From assembly GCA_019456165.1 (NCBI GenBank), contig VRUJ01000039.1:1-42407 (forward strand): a DNA stretch of 42,407 nt, written 5' to 3'. The translations under genes and the position numbers were made by a program. The notes below the pieces were generated by a model. The model ran no database searches and was not told the origin of the DNA. It saw only the letters and a program-made list of their open reading frames with translations. This stretch comes from Chloroflexota bacterium (lineage in GTDB: Bacteria; Chloroflexota; Anaerolineae; Anaerolineales; UBA11579). Below, in pieces: positions 22,139 to 31,392 of the stretch (within the stretch, counting starts at the first letter, position 1; each line of letters opens with the position of its first letter).

Positions 22139-24064
22139 CTAAAACAACCCAACCACCTGGCCTGTTTCCGGATCCAGATCGACATCGTAATATGCTGGGC
22201 GCGTGGGTAGTCCCGGCATGGTGCTCATCGCGCCAACCAGGGGATACAAGAACCCCGCCCCCACCGATGCTCTGATATCACGGATCGGCACTCGAAACCC
22301 TTTGGGCACGCCTTTCAGGCTGGGGTCATGGCTCAAGCTGAGATGTGTCTTCGCCATGCACATCGGCAGGTTGTCATACCCCAGGCGGGTGTACAGCTTG
22401 ACCTTCTCTTCGGCTTCTGGTTCGTAATCCACGCCGTCTGCGCCGTAGATCTTTTTGCAAATGATCTCAATCTTCTCTTTGATGGGAATATCGAGGGGAT
22501 ATAAGAATTTGAAATCGCTGGGCCTTTCCGCCGTCTTTACGACCGCCTCAGCCAGTGCAACAGCTCCCGCGCCGCCCTCCATCCAATGCCGGGAGACAAC
22601 CGCGTCCTCCGCCCCAGCCTCCAGGGCTGCCTGCCGCACTAATTCCACCTCGGCCGGGGTGTCATCTTTGAAGGAATTTACCGCCACCACTACTGGGATA
22701 CCAAAGCGCAGAGCGTTCTTTATATGCGTCTCCATATTCCCCATTCCCGCGCGCAGTAAATCCAGATTTTCTTCTGTATAAGCCGCGTCAAGCGGCTTTC
22801 CTGCCGCAACTTTGGGGCCGCCTCCATGCATTTTCAACGCCCGTACGGTAGCCACCAGAACCACCACGTTAGGTATCAAACCAGAATAGCGGCATTTGAT
22901 ATCGAAGAATTTTTCCATACCGATATCCGCGCCGAATCCAGATTCTGTCACCACGTAATCAGCTAGTTTGAGGGCAATTTTATCTGCAACTATCGAGCTG
23001 TTGCCGTGCGCGATGTTGGCGAACGGGCCGGCATGCACAAAGACGGGTGTGCCCTCTAAAGTCTGCATCAGGGTGGGCTTGATGGCATCTTTCATTAGAA
23101 CCGTCATTGCTCCTGCTACCCCAATATCCTCGGCTGTGATCGGTTCACCAGCCCTGCTGGTCCCAATCACTATCCTCCCGAAACGTTCTCGCATATCAGC
23201 GAGGTCAGTGGTTAATGCCAGGATAGCCATCACCTCGCTGGCCACCGTGATGTCATATCCGGTTTCACGGGTCACACCCTTTTCCTTGGGGCCTTGCCCA
23301 ATGGTAATGCCACGCAAAAAGCGGTCGTTGATATCTACCACCCGCCGCCAGGTGATGCTGTCAGGGTCGATGTCCAGGCGCACGAATCGTGAGATCTCAT
23401 CTTCACTTAAATCATTAGGATCTGTGTGCTCAATGCCAAGTTTTTGTAAGCGGCGCAGCATCGCGGGTGAAAACTTACGTTTGCCATCCTTATCCGGTGG
23501 GCACAAGCGCCTGAAAAGCGCTTCATCTGTTTGGCGCGATTCGTGGAACATGCGTGTGTCTATGGCCGCGGCCATTAAGTTGTTGGCTGCGGTGATGGCG
23601 TGGATATCTCCCGTCAGGTGCAGGTTAAAATCCTCCATGGGAATCACCTGGCTATAGCCGCCCCCGGCCGCCCCACCCTTGATGCCAAAGGTAGGACCCT
23701 GGCTGGGCTGGCGAATGCATGTAAACACGCGCTTTCCAAGGTGAGCGCCCAATGATTGGCTTAATCCCACCATGGTCGTACTCTTGCCCTCACCCAGGGG
23801 TGTAGGCGTGATTGCGGTGACATCCACATATTTGCCATCCGGAATATCCTTCAAGCGTTCAAGGACTTCAAGACGGACTTTGGCTTTATACTCCCCATGT
23901 AGTTCTACTTCCGCGATAGACAAACCAATCTCATCTATTACCTGGGTGATCGGTTTGAGCGTGGCCGCTTGCGCAATCTCAATATCTGACGGCACTGGAA
24001 CCAGTGGTTTTATTGGTGTGGGTTTAAAAGGTTTTTTTTCTGCACCTATTTTTGGAGTTGTCAT
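22139..24064 (-). CDS. fhs: formate-tetrahydrofolate ligase
   Basis: Interconverts formate, ATP and THF with 10-formyl-THF in the cytoplasm. In methyl oxidation it runs backward and yields ATP. The P-loop TPLGEGKST (residues 88-96) is present, followed by [20 protein letters not shown] and [20 protein letters not shown], all hallmarks of the family. At 641 residues it is longer than the common 557-residue bacterial form, with a long N-terminal extension and an insertion around residues 190-230. This resembles the ligase domain of eukaryotic C1-THF synthases. It is last of the minus-strand C1 arm. FolD activities (methylene-THF dehydrogenase/cyclohydrolase) are not in the window and must be elsewhere. 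Confidence 0.95.
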   Translation of the reverse strand: MTTPKIGAEKKPFKPTPIKPLVPVPSDIEIAQAATLKPITQVIDEIGLSIAEVELHGEYKAKVRLEVLERLKDIPDGKYVDVTAITPTPLGEGKSTTMVGLSQSLGAHLGKRVFTCIRQPSQGPTFGIKGGAAGGGYSQVIPMEDFNLHLTGDIHAITAANNLMAAAIDTRMFHESRQTDEALFRRLCPPDKDGKRKFSPAMLRRLQKLGIEHTDPNDLSEDEISRFVRLDIDPDSITWRRVVDINDRFLRGITIGQGPKEKGVTRETGYDITVASEVMAILALTTDLADMRERFGRIVIGTSRAGEPITAEDIGVAGAMTVLMKDAIKPTLMQTLEGTPVFVHAGPFANIAHGNSSIVADKIALKLADYVVTESGFGADIGMEKFFDIKCRYSGLIPNVVVLVATVRALKMHGGGPKVAAGKPLDAAYTEENLDLLRAGMGNMETHIKNALRFGIPVVVAVNSFKDDTPAEVELVRQAALEAGAEDAVVSRHWMEGGAGAVALAEAVVKTAERPSDFKFLYPLDIPIKEKIEIICKKIYGADGVDYEPEAEEKVKLYTRLGYDNLPMCMAKTHLSLSHDPSLKGVPKGFRVPIRDIRASVGAGFLYPLVGAMSTMPGLPTRPAYYDVDLDPETGQVVGLF

Positions 24065-24090
24065 TATTTTTCCTCGTACCTTTATTTTTT

Positions 24091-24200
24091 AGGACTTACG
24101 TAAAAATACAGTAATTTTGTCCATTTAGGTTTCTTTTGTATATAACAAGGGGTTTAAACCCCTTGTCTATGACAGAAAACTACTCAATTGTGTAAGTCCT
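24091..24200. mobile_element. 110-bp MITE-like element
   Basis: Inverted ends AGGACTTAC...GTAAGTCCT and an internal palindrome AAGGGGTTTAAACCCCTT. No coding capacity, single copy in this window. AGGACTTACG termini are known from several insertion sequences (from memory). It separates fhs from the reactivator gene. Confidence 0.6.
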
Positions 24201-24350
24201 ATTTATATGATCATATACAAGATCATTAACTTCTAACAGGGATGCTTATCATAAGTTTATATGGACAAATGTCCTTATCTACGTCCACTATTAATTCAAT
24301 TGACCGATCACTATCCTCAAAATTATAAAAAGTTCAATTCTCTCTTCGGA

Positions 24351-26174
24351 CTACAAGTACATCGCTTTCATGAATTCTTTTTGGAAGCTCTTATCTGTAG
24401 TCAATTCAATGTAATCCACCTGATCTCTGATTTCACCAGCAATTCTTCTTCTTTTTTGCGAGATGAGCATTTGTTTTGCTCCGACTCCTGCTGCATTGCC
24501 AATCTGTTTAAAACGTGTGATCGGGATATCCGGGAAAATTCCCACACGGATTCCGTTTACCACGTCAATGTAGGTACCAAAAGCTCCAGCAATAATAAAC
24601 TCGTCCACATCCTCCGCTGAAATATTTGCTCTATTGAATAATATTTCCACACCGGCGCGAATCGCGGCTTTTGCCAACTGAATTTCATTGATATCCTTGC
24701 GCGTCACAATGATATCTCTCCCATGCCCCGTTTCGTCTGCGCCAATGAGTAAATATTCAGGCACTTTGCCATTTTTTCGCACTTTAGGGTGATCTTTTCG
24801 CAAGCCACCGCGCTTATCAACGATCTCCGCCTTACGCAACTCTGCGACAATATCCAGGATTCCCGATCCACATATTCCCACCGGAGGCTGGTTAGCGATA
24901 GTTTGGTAGCGGACTTCATCCGCTTCTATTTGCACCCTCTCGATGGCCCCCGGAGCTGCGCGCATACCGTCATGGATGTGCGCGCCTTCAAATGCGGGTC
25001 CAGACGCGCACGAACAACTCAATAATTTTCCGCCAGCCGCCAAAGTGATCTCCGTGTTCGTGCCAATATCCAGAGCAACAACGACCCTATCCTCTTTCCA
25101 AAGGTCGGTTGCCAAATATATTGCCACGTGGTCAGATCCAACATATCCTGCGATATTGGGCGGCAGGTGCACGTACCCGCCTGGCGCGATACGTAGTCCA
25201 ATTTCGTTAGCGCGTATATCAATCGCTTCGCTAACTGCGGGAACGTAAGGCGAGCGTCCCAACTGCTTCACCGGTAAACCTGCGAATATGTGGTGCATAG
25301 CTGTATTTCCAACTGCCACCACTTCAACAACCTGGTCTGTTGTAATTTTAGTTTCCGTGCACAATGTCTCGAATAGGCCATTTAATGATTCAACCAGACT
25401 CTCTTGGAGTACTTTACCGCCATTTTTGTTTTCGTTGGTATACGCAATCCGGCTGATCACATCCTCGCCATACGCAATTTGAGGGTTCATATCTCCCACC
25501 TTTGCAATCGTCTCCCCATTTTCAAGATCTACCAGATATGCTGCTAATTTGGTGGTACCGATATCTACAGCCACGCCAAATAATTTACTCTTTGGAGGCA
25601 GAATACTTATTATCTCTTCATGACGCACGACCGCGCTGGCCGACCACTCCTGGGAGCGGAGTTGCTCTGGCAAGTTTTTCAATATTGAGATCCTGGCGCT
25701 CTCCGGGTTCAAACCCTCAGCCTCCAGCGCGTCCTTTAAACGTTTGGCATCCGCTCTAAGATCTGTCAGACTTGGTTCATCCATTTTTACTTCGACAACT
25801 TTAATCACCGGGTCAATCTCTATTTCCACACTCTGCCCCTCCACCTGCAGCCTCTGTGGTGTGGTGAGCGATTCGGCAGGCACATAAATTCTGACATCCT
25901 CTAAAGGCACTGCCTGGCATGCTAATCGAATCCCCGAATCGATTTCATCCTCATATAACATATTGGTTTCATCGAATTCAGGTACTGAAAGCACCCCGCT
26001 GATTAGTTTTACCTTGCAAGAATCGCACGATGCTATTCCCCCACAAATCGAGATCAATTCTATCCCAGCCTCTTGCGAGGCTGCAAGTAATGTTTTCCCA
26101 GCCTCGATCTGCACCCGCTTTCCAATGGGTTCCCAATCAACCTGGATTAGGTCAGGAGACGCTGACTTTGGCAT
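24351..26174 (-). CDS. RACo-type corrinoid protein reductive activator (2Fe-2S + ASKHA)
   Basis: 607 residues from ATG 26174, preferred to an upstream start at 26258 that lies wholly within the preceding gene. Residues 1-100 are a plant-type ferredoxin: Cys44, Cys50, Cys53 and Cys86 (CGGIASCDSC ... LACQ) hold the 2Fe-2S cluster. The rest is an ASKHA-type ATPase: VAVDIGTTKLAAYLVDL, ALDIGTNTEITLAA and FIIAGAFGTYIDV are its phosphate and adenosine segments. Such proteins (RACo/AcsV and relatives) use ATP to drive electrons uphill and re-reduce Co(II) to Co(I) in corrinoid proteins that have been oxidised by accident. Its natural client here is the corrinoid protein at 36068. It overlaps the upstream gene by 23 bases. 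Confidence 0.9.
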   Translation of the reverse strand: MPKSASPDLIQVDWEPIGKRVQIEAGKTLLAASQEAGIELISICGGIASCDSCKVKLISGVLSVPEFDETNMLYEDEIDSGIRLACQAVPLEDVRIYVPAESLTTPQRLQVEGQSVEIEIDPVIKVVEVKMDEPSLTDLRADAKRLKDALEAEGLNPESARISILKNLPEQLRSQEWSASAVVRHEEIISILPPKSKLFGVAVDIGTTKLAAYLVDLENGETIAKVGDMNPQIAYGEDVISRIAYTNENKNGGKVLQESLVESLNGLFETLCTETKITTDQVVEVVAVGNTAMHHIFAGLPVKQLGRSPYVPAVSEAIDIRANEIGLRIAPGGYVHLPPNIAGYVGSDHVAIYLATDLWKEDRVVVALDIGTNTEITLAAGGKLLSCSCASGPAFEGAHIHDGMRAAPGAIERVQIEADEVRYQTIANQPPVGICGSGILDIVAELRKAEIVDKRGGLRKDHPKVRKNGKVPEYLLIGADETGHGRDIIVTRKDINEIQLAKAAIRAGVEILFNRANISAEDVDEFIIAGAFGTYIDVVNGIRVGIFPDIPITRFKQIGNAAGVGAKQMLISQKRRRIAGEIRDQVDYIELTTDKSFQKEFMKAMYL

Positions 26175-26853
26175 AATGGTCCTGGTATTTACACGTTTCC
26201 TGCATAACGCAATAATCGCAAACCCTGCCTTCTTGTTCCAGGTCCGGTCCCACGCCAATGACCATTGAAAGTGTTTTGCGCGGCAGCATAAGAAAGCTTG
26301 GAGTTAGGCTGATTCCAGCCTGGGATGAATCCAGCAGATCAAAGATTTGCGGTTGTCCAGCCTCCACAGTCCACCCCACCATTCCTGGGCTGAGGGGTAT
26401 CGTGGTTTGCAAAGCCTTGTTCTTTGCCTGTCCTTCGAAATAATTGCAGCTAATATTTGCCAATGTCTCGGTTGCCGCAGAACCGACCGCGTCTAATGCC
26501 AGGCCGTAAACAGGGTCTTCTTTAACAACTTCGATGGCCTGGTTTTCTAATTCATCCCCGACGGTGCACAGCACACCGATTACCTTTTGGGCTGGAGCCA
26601 GGAATTGGGAGATCAACACCCCGCTCAAGAATTTTCCACCTGACAGCATGAGTTTTTCATGCCGCAGAGCGTCAATCGAAAATTCCTGGTATTGCACTTT
26701 TGGTGCGAGCAATTTAACACCCTCCTCCAATGCTCGCTCTGCGAATTCTACAATTCTGGGATTGCGGCCCCGTATTACATTTGGGTCTACTCCTTGAGAG
26801 CGTAATACGTGGTCAACTTCAATTTGTAAATCAAATTCTTCAAGAAAGGGCAT
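26152..26853 (-). CDS. methionine synthase activation domain-like protein
   Basis: 233 residues. FLEEFDLQIEVDHVLRSQGV at the start, VIGVLCTVGDELENQAIEVV, and DAVGSAATETLANISCNYFE together follow the fold of the MetH activation domain, where it binds SAM and contacts cob(II)alamin. PLSPGMVGWTVEAGQPQIFD and SLTPSFLMLPRKTLSMVIGV match the family's substrate-side blocks. The C-terminus adds Cys212, Cys215 and Cys221 (CDYCVMQETC), a likely metal or Fe-S site absent in MetH. It overlaps the RACo-type gene downstream, so both probably keep corrinoid proteins active. Exact function unknown. Confidence 0.8.
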   Translation of the reverse strand: MPFLEEFDLQIEVDHVLRSQGVDPNVIRGRNPRIVEFAERALEEGVKLLAPKVQYQEFSIDALRHEKLMLSGGKFLSGVLISQFLAPAQKVIGVLCTVGDELENQAIEVVKEDPVYGLALDAVGSAATETLANISCNYFEGQAKNKALQTTIPLSPGMVGWTVEAGQPQIFDLLDSSQAGISLTPSFLMLPRKTLSMVIGVGPDLEQEGRVCDYCVMQETCKYQDHYAKVSVS

Positions 26854-27059
26854 GGTCTACTCGTGTGTTTTTTTGCATCAGTTGAAAATGGTTAATGAGG
26901 ACGCTGCGGGATTCTCCTGGTTGGTTTTCCTGCAAGTAGAAAGAAACGATAAAATGAGAATCCATATGTCCGGTTTCATGCTCTAATTATCTCACAAAGT
27001 TGGTAATTATCTCGCATCTCGGGAGTGATGATATATCTGGTTTTATCACACCTAGACAA

Positions 27060-27179
27060 GGGGCTGTCCCATAAGTAGGTTTCGTGTAATTGTAACCACC
27101 ACATGTTGAGGTTTCGGAAAAAACCAACCCCAATATGTAGGAGTTTGCGGATATCGAGGGGAACTTTTGGGACAGCCCC
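27060..27179. mobile_element. 120-bp MITE, copy 2
   Basis: Identical to 2197-2316. The terminal inverted repeats extend outward here as CAAGGGG...CCCCTTG. Lies in the 379-base gap between the metF fusion and the next gene. The rest of that gap shows nothing coding. Confidence 0.9.
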
Positions 27180-27232
27180 TTGCAAACCACAAAATCACAC
27201 CTTGGATGGGCTTATAAACAGTAGAAACTGAT

Positions 27233-28675
27233 CTACACATCCGGAACCAAACCAGCTTCGGTGATTATGCGCGGGATGATCTTCTCCCAACCGACAGGCA
27301 TCAAGTGAATACCGTTTATTTCTTTTCTTTTTCTTACAGCCTCAATAATTTCAAGAGTGATCTGCACTCCTTCTTCCTCTGCCCCATCCCCCGCGTCTTC
27401 CATTCGTTTTCTCAACACATCAGGTACCTGAACTCCAGGTACTTGATGATGCAAATATTCCGTCATCTTGAAACTTCGCAATGGAGTTATGCCTATCAGG
27501 AGATAAACTTTATCTAGGATATTGCGCCGGACCAGCTCATTGAGCCAGGCTTCCATTCCGTCAGGGTCAAAAACCAGGTTGGTCTGGAAGAATTGCGCGC
27601 CGGCATTCACTTTTTTATGCTCGCGGATAGCCTGTATCCGCGGCTCTGAAGCAAAAGGCGAAGCTGCCGCGCCCAAGAACATTTTCGGCGGAAACTTTAT
27701 CTTACGGCCTCCCAGATATTCGCCATCATCTCGCATTCGCCGCAGGATCCACAACATTTGAACAGAATCAATATCCAAGATATCCAGGCGCGCTTTAGGT
27801 TCAGGTCCAATGTTCGCGCTATCCCCAGACACACACAGGATATTACGGATCCCGCGCGCCGTTGCCCCTATTACATCTCCCTGTAGCCGGGTGCGAGTTG
27901 AATCACGCGCCGTGATTTGCAGCACAGGTTCAGCACCGAGATCAACCGCAAACTCACTGCACGCCAGGCTGGACATGCGTGGTGTTGCGGAAGCAGCATC
28001 CGTAAAATTCAACGCTGCTGCGAAAGGTTTCAAAAGCTCGATTTCGCGTTTCAATTTCCCTGTTGCAGCGCTAGCGGGTGGGGCTATCTCAGCTGCGACC
28101 ACGAACTCCCCACTTGCCAACCTTCGCTCCAACTCCGATACAGGCTCTTCATTGACAGGCGGGTGGTATTCCCCATCACCTTGCCACCAATCAGGTTGGC
28201 GGATGGTGCGAAAAACTAGGTCCCAGGTAGTGTTGCGCTTTTCTGAATCAGAAGTGATTATGCCGCTAAAAAATTTTCTTATTCCTACTTTTCTTGTTTC
28301 ACGGATTACGTCCACCCAGGTTTCTCCGCCAACTTTTTCCCAATCTAGCGGAGGGAAAACCTCCATCAGCATTTCTTCCCTGCCCATACGGTCAGCCCGA
28401 TTGTATATTTCATACCAGATGCATGGATGGGTAAGATCGATGTAACATCCTTGGGGAGTGGAGCCTCCGCAAGGTCCATTCCTCAATCCTTTGGGGCATT
28501 CCATGGGGCAGATAAAGGCTGTTTCCTGGAGAAGACAATTTCCACACATGCGGCAGCCCCATAACGGCCCTTTTATACTGCGTTCCAACTTTATCAGAAT
28601 TTGTTCTTTTGTTGTTTGGCGTTTAAATGGGTAAAACGGGGGCTGCCAACGACGTCCAGGGGTAAACAAAGGCAT
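27233..28675 (-). CDS. metF: MetV-MetF fusion, methylenetetrahydrofolate reductase
   Basis: 480 residues in two parts. Residues 1-115 are the MetV-like (MTHFR C-terminal) module. Eight cysteines are arranged CRMCGNC (41, 44, 47), then Cys56, 60, 69, 77 and 85, giving a metal/Fe-S-rich domain. Residues about 183-480 are the MetF barrel: EFVVAAEIAPPASAATGKLK, LNFTDAASATPRMSS, PVLQITARDSTRTRLQGDVI and RNILCVSGD. In acetogens MetV and MetF are separate subunits of one complex; here a linker of about 70 residues joins them. The enzyme interconverts methyl-THF and methylene-THF and would run in the oxidative direction in this locus. The redox partner is not in the window. Confidence 0.9.
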   Translation of the reverse strand: MPLFTPGRRWQPPFYPFKRQTTKEQILIKLERSIKGPLWGCRMCGNCLLQETAFICPMECPKGLRNGPCGGSTPQGCYIDLTHPCIWYEIYNRADRMGREEMLMEVFPPLDWEKVGGETWVDVIRETRKVGIRKFFSGIITSDSEKRNTTWDLVFRTIRQPDWWQGDGEYHPPVNEEPVSELERRLASGEFVVAAEIAPPASAATGKLKREIELLKPFAAALNFTDAASATPRMSSLACSEFAVDLGAEPVLQITARDSTRTRLQGDVIGATARGIRNILCVSGDSANIGPEPKARLDILDIDSVQMLWILRRMRDDGEYLGGRKIKFPPKMFLGAAASPFASEPRIQAIREHKKVNAGAQFFQTNLVFDPDGMEAWLNELVRRNILDKVYLLIGITPLRSFKMTEYLHHQVPGVQVPDVLRKRMEDAGDGAEEEGVQITLEIIEAVRKRKEINGIHLMPVGWEKIIPRIITEAGLVPDV

Positions 28676-28820
28676 ATAATATGATCTCCAATTATAAGTT
28701 CATGGTTTCTAGGAATTCATCGTCAAATATTTCATGTAGTCTCCACCTGTTCCCTGATTTGCCAGCGATCCATCATCAAAAATCAAAATCTTCCCGAAAG
28801 GGTATGATCTACTCGTTTAA

Positions 28821-29660
28821 TTATTGCATCGCACGGTAATGCTTCAGGTAGGCGCGTCCAGAAGAATCTCGGCTGAGTAACAAATCTGTTGCCCGTATGG
28901 TGCTGGCGAGCTTTACAGGATCAGAAATTACGCAGCTGGCTCCTGCATATGCAGCCAACGCCAAAAAAGCCTGGTTGATAACGTGCCTGTCGGGTAATCC
29001 AAATGATACGTTGCTGGCTCCAAGATTTATATTGATTCCAAATTCGCTGCGTAATAACTCCACTGTCTTGAGCGTTACTATGCCGGCGCTATTATCTGCC
29101 CCAACCGTCAGCACCAGGGGATCAATAACCACATCCTCCTCAGGAATGCCAATCTTGGCAGCTCGTTCCAAAATCTTCCCAGCGATAGCAACTCGTTTCT
29201 CCGCGTCCTTCGGAATGCCGTCATCATCCATGGTCAGGCCGATAACTGCAGCGCCGCGGTCTTTTACGATAGGTAGTACCGCTTTCAACGAAGCTTCTTC
29301 GCCATTCACAGAGTTCACCAAAGGCTTGCCCGGCGCGACTGCCAAACCCGCAGCCAATGCTTCCGCATTAGCCGAATCCAGACACAGAGGTACGTCTACA
29401 TGCGCAGCCACGATCTTGACAACTTCAGGAAGCAGCGCAACTTCATCTTCACCTGGTACGCCAACGTTGACATCCAATATATCCGCGCCGGCTGCAACTT
29501 GGGCATCGGCTAAGCCTCGCACGTAATCGAAATCACGTTCTTTTAGTAAGCGGCTTAATTTTTTCCTGCCTGTAGGATTGATCTTTTCCCCAATGATCGT
29601 TACCGGACCCTCAGTGTTAATCGCAATTTCTTTTGTTTCAGACTTTAGAATTGTTTTCAT
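28821..29660 (-). CDS. methyl-THF:corrinoid methyltransferase (AcsE/MtgA family)
   Basis: 279 residues, the typical length. PVTIIGEKINPTGRKKLSRL is the opening strand of the pterin-binding barrel. GADILDVNVGVPG, DVPLCLDSANAEALAAGL and PLVNSVNGEEASL carry the Asp/Asn residues that hold the pterin. NINLGASNVSFGLPDRHVIN is the second signature. It transfers a methyl between a corrinoid protein and THF, cytoplasmic and cofactor-free. First gene of the minus-strand arm, 220 bases from a shared divergent promoter. With the MttB homologue and corrinoid protein it forms the expected three-part demethylation set. Confidence 0.9.
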   Translation of the reverse strand: MKTILKSETKEIAINTEGPVTIIGEKINPTGRKKLSRLLKERDFDYVRGLADAQVAAGADILDVNVGVPGEDEVALLPEVVKIVAAHVDVPLCLDSANAEALAAGLAVAPGKPLVNSVNGEEASLKAVLPIVKDRGAAVIGLTMDDDGIPKDAEKRVAIAGKILERAAKIGIPEEDVVIDPLVLTVGADNSAGIVTLKTVELLRSEFGININLGASNVSFGLPDRHVINQAFLALAAYAGASCVISDPVKLASTIRATDLLLSRDSSGRAYLKHYRAMQ

Positions 29661-29862
29661 ATGTGTTATTGTCCTGTGATATTTCTAAAAAGTATTTAGT
29701 ACTTTAATAGTCAAGGCATATTTCTAATTGTTAGCATGTTATTGGCTGGCACGGAATAAAAAGGGTTGAACGTTAATAAATCCCCAAGCTCTCGTTTCCT
29801 TCCCAGACTGCACATTTCCTGACTCATTCTCATCTCTGCTTACTCTGATTCCCTAAATGTAA

Positions 29863-29891
29863 TTGACATAGGGCCGTAAAAGAAGTATATT
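29863..29891 (+). promoter_or_regulatory. promoter of the plus-strand demethylation operon
   Basis: TTGACA (29863-29868), 17-base spacer, TATATT (29886-29891): a near-consensus sigma70 promoter. Its start point would fall inside or next to the operator at 29897. No other gene lies in 29661-30118. Confidence 0.75.
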
Positions 29892-29917
29892 ATAACAGAA
29901 ACCGACCGGTCTGTCTC
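29889..29917 (-). promoter_or_regulatory. promoter of the minus-strand C1 operon, sharing the -10 region
   Basis: On the minus strand TATAAT (29894-29889) with a 17-base spacer and GAGACA (29917-29912, four of six bases). The -10 overlaps that of the plus promoter, and the operator fills its spacer. It would leave a leader of about 220 bases. Confidence 0.5.
29897..29914. promoter_or_regulatory. TetR operator, divergent promoter copy
   Basis: 18 bases identical, in inverse orientation, to 42212-42229 in front of tetR. The core GACCGGTC is a perfect palindrome inside ACCGACCGGTCTGT, as is common for TetR-family operators. Confidence 0.8.
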
Positions 29918-30118
29918 TAATTGATTTATTGAGTTTATTATATGAGCCAATCAAAATATTTTTCGCATCAATCATTAAAACTCTATGTCCTAATCGGATT
30001 GTTGAGACACGGAAGTAATGGCATTAAAGATGTGCTATATTACTCAAAGAGGGGATTCTAGTAAACACCTAAAAGACATGAATTTTTATACTTCTATGAA
30101 ATTCTAAAGGAAACCAAA

Positions 30119-31309
30119 CTGAGTATCCAAACTCACCCTCCCGAGAAATTTGGCTTTTCACCAAAGCGGTTAGAACAAGTAAACTCTCTCATACAGCAGT
30201 ACATAAATGAGGGAAAACTAGCCGGGGCAGTTACGTTCGTCGCCCGCGGAGGTGTTCCTATTCACTTAGAAAAGTATGGATATCAGAATATCGAAAAAAG
30301 TATTCCTGTTGAGTTTGACACCCTGTTCCGTATTTACTCCATGACCAAACCAGTCACCAGCGTTGCACTGATGATGCTTTTCGAGCAGGTTAAAATACGC
30401 CTGGAAGACCCACTGAGCAAATATATTCCCGCCTTCAAAAATGTTAAAGTAATGCAAGAAGACGGAGAAAAATGGGTTGCCCCGAAGAGCGAAATAACAA
30501 TCTGGCACTTACTCACACATACGGCAGGCTTAAGTTACGGGGACGCTGATGAATCGGCTATAGAAAAACTCTATATTGATGCGGATTTGGAAAATGCGGA
30601 CATGGATAATGCAGAATTATCTCGCAGATTAGCTGAATTACCACTTAAATTCCACCCCGGAGAAGGTTGGCATTATAGCTATGCCACAGATGTTATCGGT
30701 CATCTGGTAGAAATCATTTCGGGAGTCTCATTAGGTGAATTTTTCCAAGAAAATATCTTCAAACCCCTTGGGATGGAAGAGACTTTTTTTCAAGTTCCGC
30801 AGGATAAAAACGAAAGATTCGCTGAATTGTATGGCTTATCCGCGGATGCCCAATTAGGTGTGATTGATTCTACTATTGGAGGAGACTTTTCCCACCCGCG
30901 CCGGCATTCTGGTGGGTCAGGCTTAGTTTCAAAGTTGCAAGATTATTTCCGTTTCACGCAATTCTTATTAAATAAAGGTGAATTGGAAGGCGCTCGTTTA
31001 CTTGGTCCAAAGACAGTCGAATTAATCACCCTCAACCATCTCAATAAGAAAATCCTGCCAATCAAAATGAATAATTTATGGCCGGGGTCTGGTTTTGGCT
31101 TAGGGGTTAAAGTACTTATGGACAGAGGCCAAGCCAGCGCAATGGAAAATGTTGGAACTTATGACTGGGGAGGCTGGGCCAGCACCCACTTCTGGATTGA
31201 TCCTGTAGATGAGATCATCAGCATCTTTTTGACGCAATATATTCCCAGTTTCACATACCCCCTAAGAAAAGAATTACGAACTGCAGTTTATCAAGCAATG
31301 GTAGATTAA
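30119..31309 (+). CDS. serine hydrolase, beta-lactamase/esterase family
   Basis: First gene of the plus arm. The frame with the family's N-terminal region (KFGFSPKRLEQVNSLIQQYI, GKLAGAVTFVARGG) extends upstream of the first ATG (30341) without meeting an ATG, GTG or TTG. The best start is CTG at 30119 with AAAGGA 7 bases before it, giving 396 residues. Ser74-Met-Thr-Lys77 (YSMTK) is the nucleophile motif SxxK; starting at 30341 would remove the Ser, so the longer form must be used. HYSYATDVIGHLVEIISG and GGSGLVSKLQDYFRF match class C-type esterases. No signal peptide is seen, so a cytoplasmic esterase is likely, perhaps releasing the methylated substrate from an ester. The role is inferred. 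Confidence 0.75.
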   Translation: MSIQTHPPEKFGFSPKRLEQVNSLIQQYINEGKLAGAVTFVARGGVPIHLEKYGYQNIEKSIPVEFDTLFRIYSMTKPVTSVALMMLFEQVKIRLEDPLSKYIPAFKNVKVMQEDGEKWVAPKSEITIWHLLTHTAGLSYGDADESAIEKLYIDADLENADMDNAELSRRLAELPLKFHPGEGWHYSYATDVIGHLVEIISGVSLGEFFQENIFKPLGMEETFFQVPQDKNERFAELYGLSADAQLGVIDSTIGGDFSHPRRHSGGSGLVSKLQDYFRFTQFLLNKGELEGARLLGPKTVELITLNHLNKKILPIKMNNLWPGSGFGLGVKVLMDRGQASAMENVGTYDWGGWASTHFWIDPVDEIISIFLTQYIPSFTYPLRKELRTAVYQAMVD

Positions 31310-31392
31310 CTATGAATTTATTTTCATGAAATCATCGTTCCTCACATAAACTATGGGAGCACGATTAATGATTCAATTGAGGAGATTTTAAT

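Noticed and set aside
22203..23657. Several long plus-strand frames opposite fhs
   Set aside because: They are shadows of a GC-rich conserved gene; their translations show no family features.
27052..27240. 62-69 residue minus-strand frames over the MITE
   Set aside because: They consist mostly of MITE sequence, repeated identically at 2197-2316, and lack ribosome sites.
29661..29880. Cobalamin riboswitch in the leader of the minus C1 arm
   Set aside because: I looked for the B12 box and its neighbours and could not find them. A covariance search for the cobalamin family would settle it.
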